A stretch of 5,706 bases of DNA from an uncultured Sphingobacteriia bacterium (GTDB lineage Bacteria; Bacteroidota; Bacteroidia; Chitinophagales; Chitinophagaceae), in the NCBI GenBank assembly GCA_945957225.1, contig CAMFKK010000183.1:1-5706 (forward strand). Direction: 5' to 3'. Of this stretch, positions 1 through 5,706 are shown piece after piece. Made by a program: the position numbers and the translations under genes. A model generated the notes under the pieces. That model was not told the DNA's origin and made no database searches. It saw nothing but the letters and a program-made list of their open reading frames with translations. Numbering within the stretch: the first letter of the stretch is position 1; each line of letters opens with the position of its first letter.

Positions 1-43
1 CTTATATTGAGTTTATTATACAACCTATAAAGCCTATATCATT
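1..43. other. Short AT-rich leader before the first tldD
   Basis: This is the only sequence upstream of the first gene. It is strongly AT-rich and has no Shine-Dalgarno motif. An in-frame TGA at 8-10 limits how far the first gene could extend upstream, and no ATG or GTG lies between that stop and the TTG at 44. I looked for the Bacteroidota promoter pattern (TTG near -33, TAnnTTTG near -7) and found no convincing match. A promoter or the end of a preceding gene may lie just outside the window. Confidence 0.5.
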
Positions 44-121
44 TTGAAAAGAAAAGACTTTATTAGGAACGCTTCCATGGGAATGGGGGCGCTCTTTCTA
101 CCCAAATCAATGCTCTATGCA
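44..121 (+). other. Tat-like signal peptide coding region, Arg-Lys variant (TldD-1)
   Basis: The first 26 residues show the three-part layout of a Tat leader: KRKDFIR as the basic motif, a mildly hydrophobic Gly/Met-rich segment (about 10-20), then a Pro and a short polar end finishing LYA. Against the consensus RRxFLK the second Arg is Lys, giving R-K-D-F-I-R. The twin Arg is normally near-invariant, so function is uncertain. There is no lipobox Cys. Confidence 0.55.
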
Positions 122-1684
122 AATCAAGTTGAAGCAGCAGCATTGTTAGAAACCCGTTTTGATATTCCACAGAAAAAACGCATGGCAGATATTGCACTAA
201 ATGCGGCTAGGTCAAAGGGTGCCAGTTATACCGATGTTAGAATTGGTAGATACCTTAATCAGTTTGTCATTACCCGTGAAGACAAAGTGGAAAATGTGGT
301 TAATACAGAAAGTTATGGTATTGGTATTAGAGTCATTGCCAATGGCAGTTGGGGATTTGCAGCTACGGATAATTTAGATACCGATAGTATTGCTAAAACC
401 GCAGCCTTAGCTGTTTCCATTGCAAAAGAAAATGCAAGACTATTAACCGAGCCCGTGCAATTAGCACCTCAAAAAGGACAAGGTGAAGTTAGTTGGAAAA
501 CGCCTATTGAAAAAAATGCCTTTGAAGTTCCCATCAAAGAAAAAGTAGACCTGCTATTAAGTGTTAATGACGCTGCCATGAAAGGTGGCGCCAATTATAT
601 GAATAGCTTATTATTTCTAGTAAATGAACAAAAATATTTTGCTAGTAGCGATGGCTCTTATATTGACCAGGACATACATAGAATCTGGCCAACTTTTTCT
701 ATTACCAAAATTGACGCAACTACTGGTAAGTTTGAAACAAGAAGTGCGCTTTCCTCACCTATGGGAATGGGTTATGAATACTTAAATCCAACCGCTGGGG
801 AAACCATTAAGGGATTAACGGGCAATTTGTATAGGAACCGCTATGATATGTTACAGGACGCTAAAGACGGGGCCAAACAAGTACAAGAGAAAATGATTGC
901 CAAGTCTGTAGATGCAGGTAAATATGATTTGGTGATAGATCCAACTAATTTGTTCCTGACCATTCATGAGTCATCGGGCCACCCTTCAGAATTAGATAGG
1001 GTATTGGGTTATGAAGCCAATTTTGCTGGAACTTCTTTCCTAACCCTAGATAAATGGAAATCAGGCAACTTTAATTATGGTAGTAAACTAGTTAATATTG
1101 TGGCTGATAAATTACAACCACATTCTTTAGGTGCTGTTGGATTTGATGATGAAGGAGTAGAAACACAGGAATGGGATATTATCAAAGACGGCATCTTGGT
1201 CAACTACCAAGCAACCAGAGATCAGGCCCATATTTTGGGATTGAAAAAGTCACAAGGTTGTTGCTACGCCGATAACTGGAGTTCTGTACAGTTCCAGCGA
1301 ATGCCCAATATTTCTCTGAAACCAGGTAAAGAAACCATGAGTCCGGCGGATATTGTAAAAAATGTAGAAAAGGGCATTTATATTGTTGGGGAAAGTTCTT
1401 ATAGCATTGACCAACAGCGTTACAATTTTCAATTTAGTGGTCAACTCTTCTATGAAATCAAGAATGGTAAAATTGGACCCATGCTCAAAGACGTGGCCTA
1501 CCAATCCAATACCCAAGAATTCTGGAATTCTGTTACCGCTATTGCGGATAAACGCGATTATAGATTGGGTGGTTCTTTCTTTGATGGTAAGGGTCAACCC
1601 GGTCAGGTAAGTGCTGTGTCACATGGTGCTTCTACCACTAGATTCAATGGTATCAATGTTATTAACACTGCAAGAAAAATCTAA
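44..1684 (+). CDS. tldD: TldD-family metalloprotease subunit with Tat-like leader (copy 1)
   Basis: Catalytic subunit of a TldD/TldE (PmbA) heterodimeric metalloprotease, which in characterised members cleaves unfolded peptides. Residues 1-26 resemble a Tat signal: basic RKDFIR motif, a weakly hydrophobic Gly-rich stretch, and a possible cleavage after Ala26. The N-terminal TldD domain follows (about 50-200; GASYTDVRIGRYLNQF and GIGIRVIANGSWGFA are typical). The C-terminal catalytic domain (about 290-546) carries HESSGH at 308-313, the family's HExxxH metal motif, followed by PSELDRVLGYE. A Cys pair lies at 406-407. The C-terminal DGKGQPGQ...VSHG block (Asp514, His527) sits where relatives have CGK...GQ with the metal-binding Cys, so that ligand appears replaced by Asp. 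At 546 aa it is longer than E. coli TldD (about 480). The TTG start is chosen because no ATG/GTG occurs between the in-frame stop at 8-10 and this codon, and tldD-2 starts in the same way. It ends 2 bases before pmbA-1, which suggests translational coupling. Export and activity are inference. Confidence 0.93.
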   Translation: MKRKDFIRNASMGMGALFLPKSMLYANQVEAAALLETRFDIPQKKRMADIALNAARSKGASYTDVRIGRYLNQFVITREDKVENVVNTESYGIGIRVIANGSWGFAATDNLDTDSIAKTAALAVSIAKENARLLTEPVQLAPQKGQGEVSWKTPIEKNAFEVPIKEKVDLLLSVNDAAMKGGANYMNSLLFLVNEQKYFASSDGSYIDQDIHRIWPTFSITKIDATTGKFETRSALSSPMGMGYEYLNPTAGETIKGLTGNLYRNRYDMLQDAKDGAKQVQEKMIAKSVDAGKYDLVIDPTNLFLTIHESSGHPSELDRVLGYEANFAGTSFLTLDKWKSGNFNYGSKLVNIVADKLQPHSLGAVGFDDEGVETQEWDIIKDGILVNYQATRDQAHILGLKKSQGCCYADNWSSVQFQRMPNISLKPGKETMSPADIVKNVEKGIYIVGESSYSIDQQRYNFQFSGQLFYEIKNGKIGPMLKDVAYQSNTQEFWNSVTAIADKRDYRLGGSFFDGKGQPGQVSAVSHGASTTRFNGINVINTARKI

Positions 1685-1689
1685 TCATG
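1664..1689 (+). promoter_or_regulatory. tldD-1/pmbA-1 junction, probable translational coupling
   Basis: The tldD-1 stop (TAA, 1682-1684) is followed after 2 bases by the pmbA-1 ATG (1687). There is no Shine-Dalgarno motif, only an A-rich run (AAGAAAAATCTAAT), as is usual in Bacteroidota. The same run reappears at the tldD-2/pmbA-2 junction, so the junction was copied with the genes. The tight spacing is expected to keep the two subunits at matched levels; coupling itself is inferred. Confidence 0.55.
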
Positions 1690-3021
1690 GCTATATTAAA
1701 TAAAGCACAGGCAGAACAATTGCTTAAAAAAGTACTGGCTTTTTCAAAAGCCGATGAATGCGAAATCAACCTAAGTGGTTCCGAAGGCGGAAATATTAGG
1801 TATGCGCGTAACGCCGTTTCTACAAGTGGCGGTATTAGTCGTAGTAGCTTGGTGGTTTCTTCCGCATACGGTAAAAAATTGGGTGTAGCTACCATTAATG
1901 AATTTGACGATGCTTCACTGGAAAAAGTGGTGCGTCGTTCTGAGGAGCTGGCCAAACTGGCTCCAGAGAATCCTGAATTCATGTCTTTCTTAGGGCCACA
2001 ACAATATAAGGAGTCCGCTACCTATGTACCTGCCACCGCCGCCATTGATCCCAAGTTAAGGGCTGACGCTGTGGCAACCAGTTTAAAGATTGCAAAGGAG
2101 AACAAATTAACTGCAGCAGGTTTTATGGAAAATTCTGCAGGATTTTCTGCTATGATGAATTCCCATGGATTGTTTGCTTATAATACTAGCACAGGCGTAG
2201 ACTTTAATGTAACCCTTAGAACAGAAGACGGAAAGGGATCTGGTTATGCATCTAAGTCTTATAATGATGTTAGCAAACTAAATGTTGAGAACTTGACCAA
2301 GGTTGCTGCCAGTAAAGCAGCAGGATCCGCATCTGCAAAAGCTTTGGAGCCGGGTAAGTATACCGTTATTTTAGAGCCAGCGGCATCTATAGTTTTATTA
2401 GAGAATCTATTCTTTGGTATGGATGCAAGACAGGCAGACGAGGGTAGAAGTTTCTTGAGTAAGCCTGGTGGTAAAACCAAATTAGGTGAAAAATTGGTAG
2501 ACGATAAAGTCACTATTTATTCTGATCCTCAACATCCAGAAATGCCAACAGCTACCTGGAGTGGAGACGGAAGGCCTCAGGAAAGAATGAGTTGGATCAA
2601 CAAAGGCGTAGTGGAGAATTTATATTATTCCCGTTATTGGGCTAATAAGAAAAATGTCAAACCCATTCCTTCTCCTGATGGTATTATTATGGAAGGAACA
2701 GAAGCTAGTTTAGAAGACCTGATTAAGGGTACTGAAAAAGGAATTTTGGTTACCCGTTTATGGTATATCCGCTCAGTTGATCCTCAAACATTACTATTAA
2801 CAGGATTAACCAGAGACGGAACTTTTTATATTGAGAACGGAAAAATCAAACATCCTATTAAGAATTTCCGATTTAATGAAAGCCCTGTAATCATGCTTAA
2901 CAACTTAGATGCTTTGGGTAAACCTGAGCGTTGTGTGAGTGGAGAGTCTGGCTTATCAGCTTTGATTCCACCTATGCGTATCAGAGACTTTACATTCTCA
3001 TCCTTGTCAGACGCTGTATAA
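1687..3021 (+). CDS. pmbA: TldE/PmbA-family partner subunit (copy 1)
   Basis: Non-catalytic partner of TldD; in E. coli TldE (PmbA) completes the closed chamber of the heterodimer and lacks the metal site. At 444 aa it is close to E. coli PmbA (about 450). The N-terminal domain contains DECEINLSGSEGGNIRYARN (about 23-42) and the region YGKKLGVATINEFDD. The C-terminal domain starts near PGKYTVILEP (Glu230) and continues through DEGRSFLSKPGG, KLGEKL and VTIYSDP to a final SGLSALIPPMRIRDFTFSS strand region. No HExxxH motif occurs anywhere, and the position equivalent to the TldD metal site reads LLENLFFGM. It has no signal peptide, membrane segment or twin-arginine motif, unlike its TldD partner. 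The ATG start is 2 bases after the tldD-1 stop, and it ends TAA 25 bases before tldD-2. Assignment to TldE rather than TldD rests on the missing motif, length and position after tldD. Confidence 0.92.
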   Translation: MAILNKAQAEQLLKKVLAFSKADECEINLSGSEGGNIRYARNAVSTSGGISRSSLVVSSAYGKKLGVATINEFDDASLEKVVRRSEELAKLAPENPEFMSFLGPQQYKESATYVPATAAIDPKLRADAVATSLKIAKENKLTAAGFMENSAGFSAMMNSHGLFAYNTSTGVDFNVTLRTEDGKGSGYASKSYNDVSKLNVENLTKVAASKAAGSASAKALEPGKYTVILEPAASIVLLENLFFGMDARQADEGRSFLSKPGGKTKLGEKLVDDKVTIYSDPQHPEMPTATWSGDGRPQERMSWINKGVVENLYYSRYWANKKNVKPIPSPDGIIMEGTEASLEDLIKGTEKGILVTRLWYIRSVDPQTLLLTGLTRDGTFYIENGKIKHPIKNFRFNESPVIMLNNLDALGKPERCVSGESGLSALIPPMRIRDFTFSSLSDAV

Positions 3022-3049
3022 TCATTCATTTGTAAAACCATATATTTTG
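3022..3049 (+). promoter_or_regulatory. 25-base spacer and TTG initiation region of tldD-2
   Basis: This is the only gap between the two gene pairs. It is too short for a terminator hairpin plus a promoter, and none is visible, so read-through from pmbA-1 is expected. There is no Shine-Dalgarno motif. The bases before the TTG (CCATATATTTTG) resemble those before tldD-1 (CCTATATCATTTTG), and the first codons after it also match (AGAAAAGACTTT in both). This supports the TTG as the true and inherited start. No in-frame ATG or GTG exists in the spacer. Confidence 0.5.
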
Positions 3050-3124
3050 GATAGAAAAGACTTTTTAAGAAACACTGCCTTTGGTATGGGGGCATTTATG
3101 ATTCCCCGTTCCATGTTGCATGCT
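3047..3124 (+). other. Tat-like signal peptide coding region, Arg-Lys variant (TldD-2)
   Basis: The first 26 residues repeat the pattern of copy 1: RKDFLRN, then a weakly hydrophobic segment with GMGAFMIP, then RSMLHA with a possible cleavage after Ala26. FLR is closer to the Tat consensus FLK than copy 1's FIR. The pair is again Arg-Lys rather than Arg-Arg, so this variant predates the duplication or is under shared constraint. Confidence 0.55.
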
Positions 3125-4684
3125 ACCCCCATTGAAGTGGAAGCCGCTTTGAATGGAGGCATGGATGTAGCCATTAAAAAACAATTGGCAGATGTGGCCC
3201 TTGCAGCTGCAAAAGCAAAGGGGGCTACTTATACCGATGTTAGGATTGGCCGTTACCTTAACCAATTTGTTGTTACCAGAGAAACCCGTGTTCAAAACGT
3301 TGCCAATACCGAATCATTTGGTGTAGGCATACGCGTAATTGCCAATGGTAGCTGGGGTTTTGCCTCTAGTAATAATGTTACCAAAGAAGGTGTGGCCCGC
3401 ACTGCAGAACGCGCAGTGGCTGTTGCAAAAGCCAATGCCAAGATTTTGGACAATCCGGTACAATTAGCCTCACAAAAGGGTTATGGTGATGTAAGTTGGA
3501 AAACACCAATTGAAAAAAATGCTTTTGAAGTACCTGTAAAAGAAAAAGTAGACCTGCTCTTGGCTGCCAATGCATTGGCTATGAAAGGTGGTGTGAACTT
3601 TGTCAATTCTGCAATACTTGCAGTAAATGAACAAAAGTATTTTGCTAGTAGCGATGGGTCTTATATAGACCAAGATATTCATCGTTTGTTCCCCAATTTC
3701 ACTGTCACAAAAATTGACCAGGCATCTGGTAAGTTTGAATCCATAAAGGCCTTGAGTTCTCCTGTGGGGATGGGTTATGAATACTTAACACCAAATCCTA
3801 CAGAGAAAGTAGGTGGTATTGTAACACGTTATAAGAACCGTTACGATATGATGGAAGATATAGCCAATGCAACAGAGGGGGTGAAACAAAAAATCAAAGC
3901 AAAATCTGTAGAACCTGGAAAATATGATTTGATCTTGGATCCTTCTCATTTGTGGTTAACCATTCACGAATCTGTAGCCCACCCAACAGAATTGGATAGG
4001 GTATTGGGTTATGAAGCCAACTATGCAGGAACCAGTTTCTTAACACTTGAAAAATTGAATTCTAAGAAATTTAATTTTGGTTCTAAGTTGGTCAATATTA
4101 TTGCGGATAAAAAGCAATATGGCTCACTAGGTGCAGTTGGTTATGATGATGAAGGAGTTGGAACCAAGCAATGGGATATTATCAAAGATGGAGTACTTGT
4201 TAATTTCCAAGCCATTCGTGACCAAGCGCATATGTTGGGAATGAAAGAAAGTCATGGTTGCTGCTATGCACAAAGCTGGAACGATGTGCAGTTTCAGAGA
4301 ATGCCCAATGTTTCTTTGGCAGCTGGTAAAGAAACATTGAGCGTGGATGATTTGATCAAGAATGTAGAGAAAGGTGTTTACATTATTGGAGACGGTTCTT
4401 TCTCTATTGATCAACAACGCTATAATTTCCAATTTGGAGGTCAGAGTTTCTATGAAGTGAAAAATGGTAAAATTGTAGGCATGCTCAAAGACGTTTCTTA
4501 CCAGTCTAACACCCAAGAATTCTGGAATTCTGTTACTGCTATTGCCGACCAAAATGACTACCGTTTAGGCGGTGCATTCAATGATGGCAAGGGGCAGCCA
4601 GGTCAATCCAATGCGGTATCACATGGTTCATCCACCACCCGTTTTAACGGAGTCAACGTAATTAACACAGCAAGAAAAATCTAA
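3047..4684 (+). CDS. tldD: TldD-family metalloprotease subunit with Tat-like leader (copy 2)
   Basis: Paralogue of the first gene with the same architecture and 545 residues. The leader is residues 1-26 (RKDFLR motif, Gly/Met-rich core, ending LHA). The N-terminal TldD domain has GATYTDVRIGRYLNQF and GVGIRVIANGSWGFA. The catalytic domain has HESVAH at 307-312, where the family usually has Gly before the last His (HExxGH), followed by PTELDRVLGYEANYAGTSF. A Cys pair is at 405-406. The C-terminal DGKGQPGQ...VSHG block again has Asp (513) where the metal-binding Cys is expected. The last 17 residues (STTRFNG.NVINTARKI) match copy 1 except at one position. The start is TTG, as in copy 1; the next in-frame ATG (3086) would remove the basic part of the leader. 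It ends with two successive in-frame TAA codons (4682-4687), 4 bases before pmbA-2. The metal ligands HExxxH are intact, so it is probably active, but the Gly-to-Ala change could alter it. Confidence 0.93.
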   Translation: MDRKDFLRNTAFGMGAFMIPRSMLHATPIEVEAALNGGMDVAIKKQLADVALAAAKAKGATYTDVRIGRYLNQFVVTRETRVQNVANTESFGVGIRVIANGSWGFASSNNVTKEGVARTAERAVAVAKANAKILDNPVQLASQKGYGDVSWKTPIEKNAFEVPVKEKVDLLLAANALAMKGGVNFVNSAILAVNEQKYFASSDGSYIDQDIHRLFPNFTVTKIDQASGKFESIKALSSPVGMGYEYLTPNPTEKVGGIVTRYKNRYDMMEDIANATEGVKQKIKAKSVEPGKYDLILDPSHLWLTIHESVAHPTELDRVLGYEANYAGTSFLTLEKLNSKKFNFGSKLVNIIADKKQYGSLGAVGYDDEGVGTKQWDIIKDGVLVNFQAIRDQAHMLGMKESHGCCYAQSWNDVQFQRMPNVSLAAGKETLSVDDLIKNVEKGVYIIGDGSFSIDQQRYNFQFGGQSFYEVKNGKIVGMLKDVSYQSNTQEFWNSVTAIADQNDYRLGGAFNDGKGQPGQSNAVSHGSSTTRFNGVNVINTARKI

Positions 4685-4691
4685 TAAAATG
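4664..4691 (+). promoter_or_regulatory. tldD-2/pmbA-2 junction, probable translational coupling
   Basis: The tldD-2 stop is followed by a second in-frame TAA (4685-4687), and the pmbA-2 ATG begins at 4689, so the second stop ends one base before the start. The sequence before it (GCAAGAAAAATCTAAT) is identical to that before pmbA-1. There is no Shine-Dalgarno motif. The spacing suits coupled translation of the second pair. Confidence 0.5.
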
Positions 4692-5706
4692 GCAATACTC
4701 AATAAAGAAGACGCACAAGCCCTTTTGAAAAAAGTTTTGGCTTATTCTACCGCTGACGAATGCGAAGTATCGCTAAGTGGCGTAGAAGGTGGAAATATTC
4801 GTTATGCACGCAATGCGGTATCAACGGCAGGTGACACCAATACCTTAACCTTGGCCATTCGTTCTGTATATGGTAAAAAATCAGGCACTGCCACCATTAA
4901 TGAATTTGACGATGCCTCTTTGAAAAAAGTGGTATTACGCGCAGAAGAATTGGCAAAACTATCTCCTGAGAATCCGGAGTACATGCCCATGCGTGGACCA
5001 ATTAGCTATAAAGAATCCAAGTCTTTTATTCCAGCTACTGCAGCTATTCAACCGGATACAAGGGCTGAAGCGGTTGCTAAAAGCATCAAGGTTTCTAAAG
5101 ACAATAAATTGGAGTCAGCGGGTTATATTGAAAACAGAACTTCATTTGTAGCAGTGATGAATAGCAAGGGTTTCTTTGGTTATAACAAGGGCACGGATGT
5201 AATTTTGTCTGTGACTACGCGTAACCAAGAAGGAACTGGTTCTGGATATGCAGCTCGTGGATTTAATGACGTGAGTAAATTAGATACAGCTGCAGCTACT
5301 AGGGTTGCTGCCCAAAAAGCCAATGGATCAGCCAATGCCAAAGCCATTGAGCCTGGAAAATACACAGTAATTTTAGAACCCATTGCAGCCACTTATATGT
5401 TGGAAAACATGTTCCGTGGTTTTGACGCAAGAACCGCTGATGAGGGAAGAAGCTTTATGAGCAAACCAGGTGGCGGCAATAGAATTGGCGAACAATTGAT
5501 GGATGAAAAAGTGACCATCTATTCTGATCCTTTTCATCCTGAATTACCAGATGCAACTTGGAATGGTGAGGGATTTGCTTTGGACAGGGTTAACTGGATT
5601 GAAAAAGGGGTAGTGAAAAATCTCAGCTATTCTCAGTTCTGGGCACAAAAAAAAAATGTGGCTGCAGGTCCTTTTGCTAGTAATATTATTATGGAAGGTG
5701 GAACTG
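4689..5706 (+). CDS. pmbA: TldE/PmbA-family partner subunit (copy 2), cut by window end
   Basis: The reading frame starts with ATG at 4689 and stays open to the last base, giving 339 complete codons. Compared with the 444-residue copy 1, about 105 C-terminal residues lie outside the window; nothing indicates that the gene is broken. The sequence opens MAILNKEDAQALLKKVLAYS and follows copy 1 closely: TADECEVSLSGVEGGNIRYA, YGKKSGTATINEFDD, PGKYTVILEP with Glu230 at the same residue number, DEGRSFMSKPGG and VTIYSDP. No HExxxH is present in the visible part, as expected for TldE, and there is no signal peptide. Sequence between matching blocks has diverged, for example TAGDTNTLTLAIRSV against TSGGISRSSLVVSSA. 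A run of ten A's falls in codons 320-323. It is the likely partner of TldD-2; cross-pairing with TldD-1 is possible. Confidence 0.9.
   Translation, partial: MAILNKEDAQALLKKVLAYSTADECEVSLSGVEGGNIRYARNAVSTAGDTNTLTLAIRSVYGKKSGTATINEFDDASLKKVVLRAEELAKLSPENPEYMPMRGPISYKESKSFIPATAAIQPDTRAEAVAKSIKVSKDNKLESAGYIENRTSFVAVMNSKGFFGYNKGTDVILSVTTRNQEGTGSGYAARGFNDVSKLDTAAATRVAAQKANGSANAKAIEPGKYTVILEPIAATYMLENMFRGFDARTADEGRSFMSKPGGGNRIGEQLMDEKVTIYSDPFHPELPDATWNGEGFALDRVNWIEKGVVKNLSYSQFWAQKKNVAAGPFASNIIMEGGT
5647..5656 (+). repeat. A10 homopolymer inside pmbA-2
   Basis: Ten consecutive A's fall in codons 320-323 (Gln-Lys-Lys-Asn). Copy 1 encodes Asn-Lys-Lys-Asn at the same residues, but there the run is broken by a G (AATAAGAAAAAT). 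The encoded residues align, so the frame as given is right. One extra A would lead to a TAG stop eight codons past the tract. Confidence 0.8.

Larger units (their letters stand above)
44..5706 (+). repeat. Tandem direct duplication of a tldD-pmbA unit (about 3.0 kb period)
   Basis: Unit 1 spans 44-3021 and unit 2 starts at 3047 and runs past the window end. Equivalent sites are 3000-3003 bases apart: starts 44 and 3047, HExxxH codons 965 and 3965, tldD stops 1684 and 4684. Gene order, orientation, start codon types and the A-rich junction before each pmbA are shared. Protein identity between copies is very roughly two-thirds by eye, so the duplication is old, not an assembly artefact or a fresh amplification. 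Confidence 0.9.

Noticed and set aside
1..47. Frame open from the left edge to a TGA at 45-47 that overlaps the TTG start of tldD-1, resembling the end of an upstream gene.
   Set aside because: Only about 14 codons are visible, of low complexity, with no recognisable C-terminus; a chance open frame of this length is common in AT-rich DNA.
1518..1531. Two GAATTC hexamers two bases apart (also at 4518-4531), a possible palindromic protein-binding site.
   Set aside because: It encodes the conserved peptide EFWNS in both TldDs and lies deep inside the genes, so coding constraint suffices.
3022..3046. Room for a small RiPP precursor or antitoxin substrate gene between the pairs.
   Set aside because: The gap is only 25 bases, and the other gaps are 2 and 4 bases; no small peptide gene fits, so no substrate is encoded in the window.
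3030..3049. TATATTTTG before tldD-2 as a Bacteroidota -7 promoter element.
   Set aside because: The spacing does not match TAnnTTTG, no -33 element lies at the right distance outside coding sequence, and the match overlaps the start codon. Read-through from pmbA-1 explains expression better.
1250..4552. Paired antisense open frames at 1250-1597 and 4127-4552 that encode similar peptides (shared NRIPEFLG, RNIGHSL).
   Set aside because: They lie opposite the most conserved part of the two tldD genes, and their similarity is fully explained by conservation of the sense proteins. They have no start context, no known domain and no independent codon signal.

Overview
The window holds four co-directional (+ strand) genes that form two consecutive copies of a tldD-tldE (pmbA) pair: tldD-1 (44-1684), pmbA-1 (1687-3021), tldD-2 (3047-4684) and pmbA-2 (4689 to beyond the window end). 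Coding density is almost total. The only non-coding DNA is 43 bases at the left edge and gaps of 2, 25 and 4 bases, so there is no room for RNA genes, CRISPR arrays, insertion sequences or small unlisted genes, and I see none.

The organism looks like a member of the Bacteroidota, possibly a Chitinophagaceae-like bacterium. The reasons are AT-rich coding sequence, no Shine-Dalgarno sequence before any of the four starts (A/T-rich leaders instead), and the long (about 545 aa) TldD type with an N-terminal Tat-like leader. This placement is inference from style and remembered homologues; no taxonomic marker lies in the window.

TldD and TldE of Escherichia coli form a heterodimeric zinc metalloprotease. 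It trims unfolded peptides inside a closed chamber, matures microcin B17 and degrades the antitoxin CcdA. TldD carries the HExxxH metal site and TldE lacks it. The same division of labour is visible in both pairs here: HESSGH and HESVAH in the TldDs, no such motif in the TldEs.

The pair was duplicated as a unit of about 3.0 kb. Order, spacing, start codon type (TTG for both tldDs, ATG for both pmbAs) and junction sequences are kept, while the proteins have diverged to very roughly two-thirds identity by eye. All four genes are probably on one transcript.

Points of interest are: a degenerate twin-arginine (Arg-Lys) signal on both TldDs but on neither TldE; an Asp where the C-terminal metal-binding Cys of TldD is expected, in both copies; a Gly-to-Ala change inside HExxxH of copy 2; patches of near-perfect DNA identity between the paralogues; and an uninterrupted run of ten A's inside pmbA-2. 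I did not find a RiPP precursor, toxin-antitoxin pair or other substrate gene in the window, so the biological target of these proteases cannot be deduced from it.
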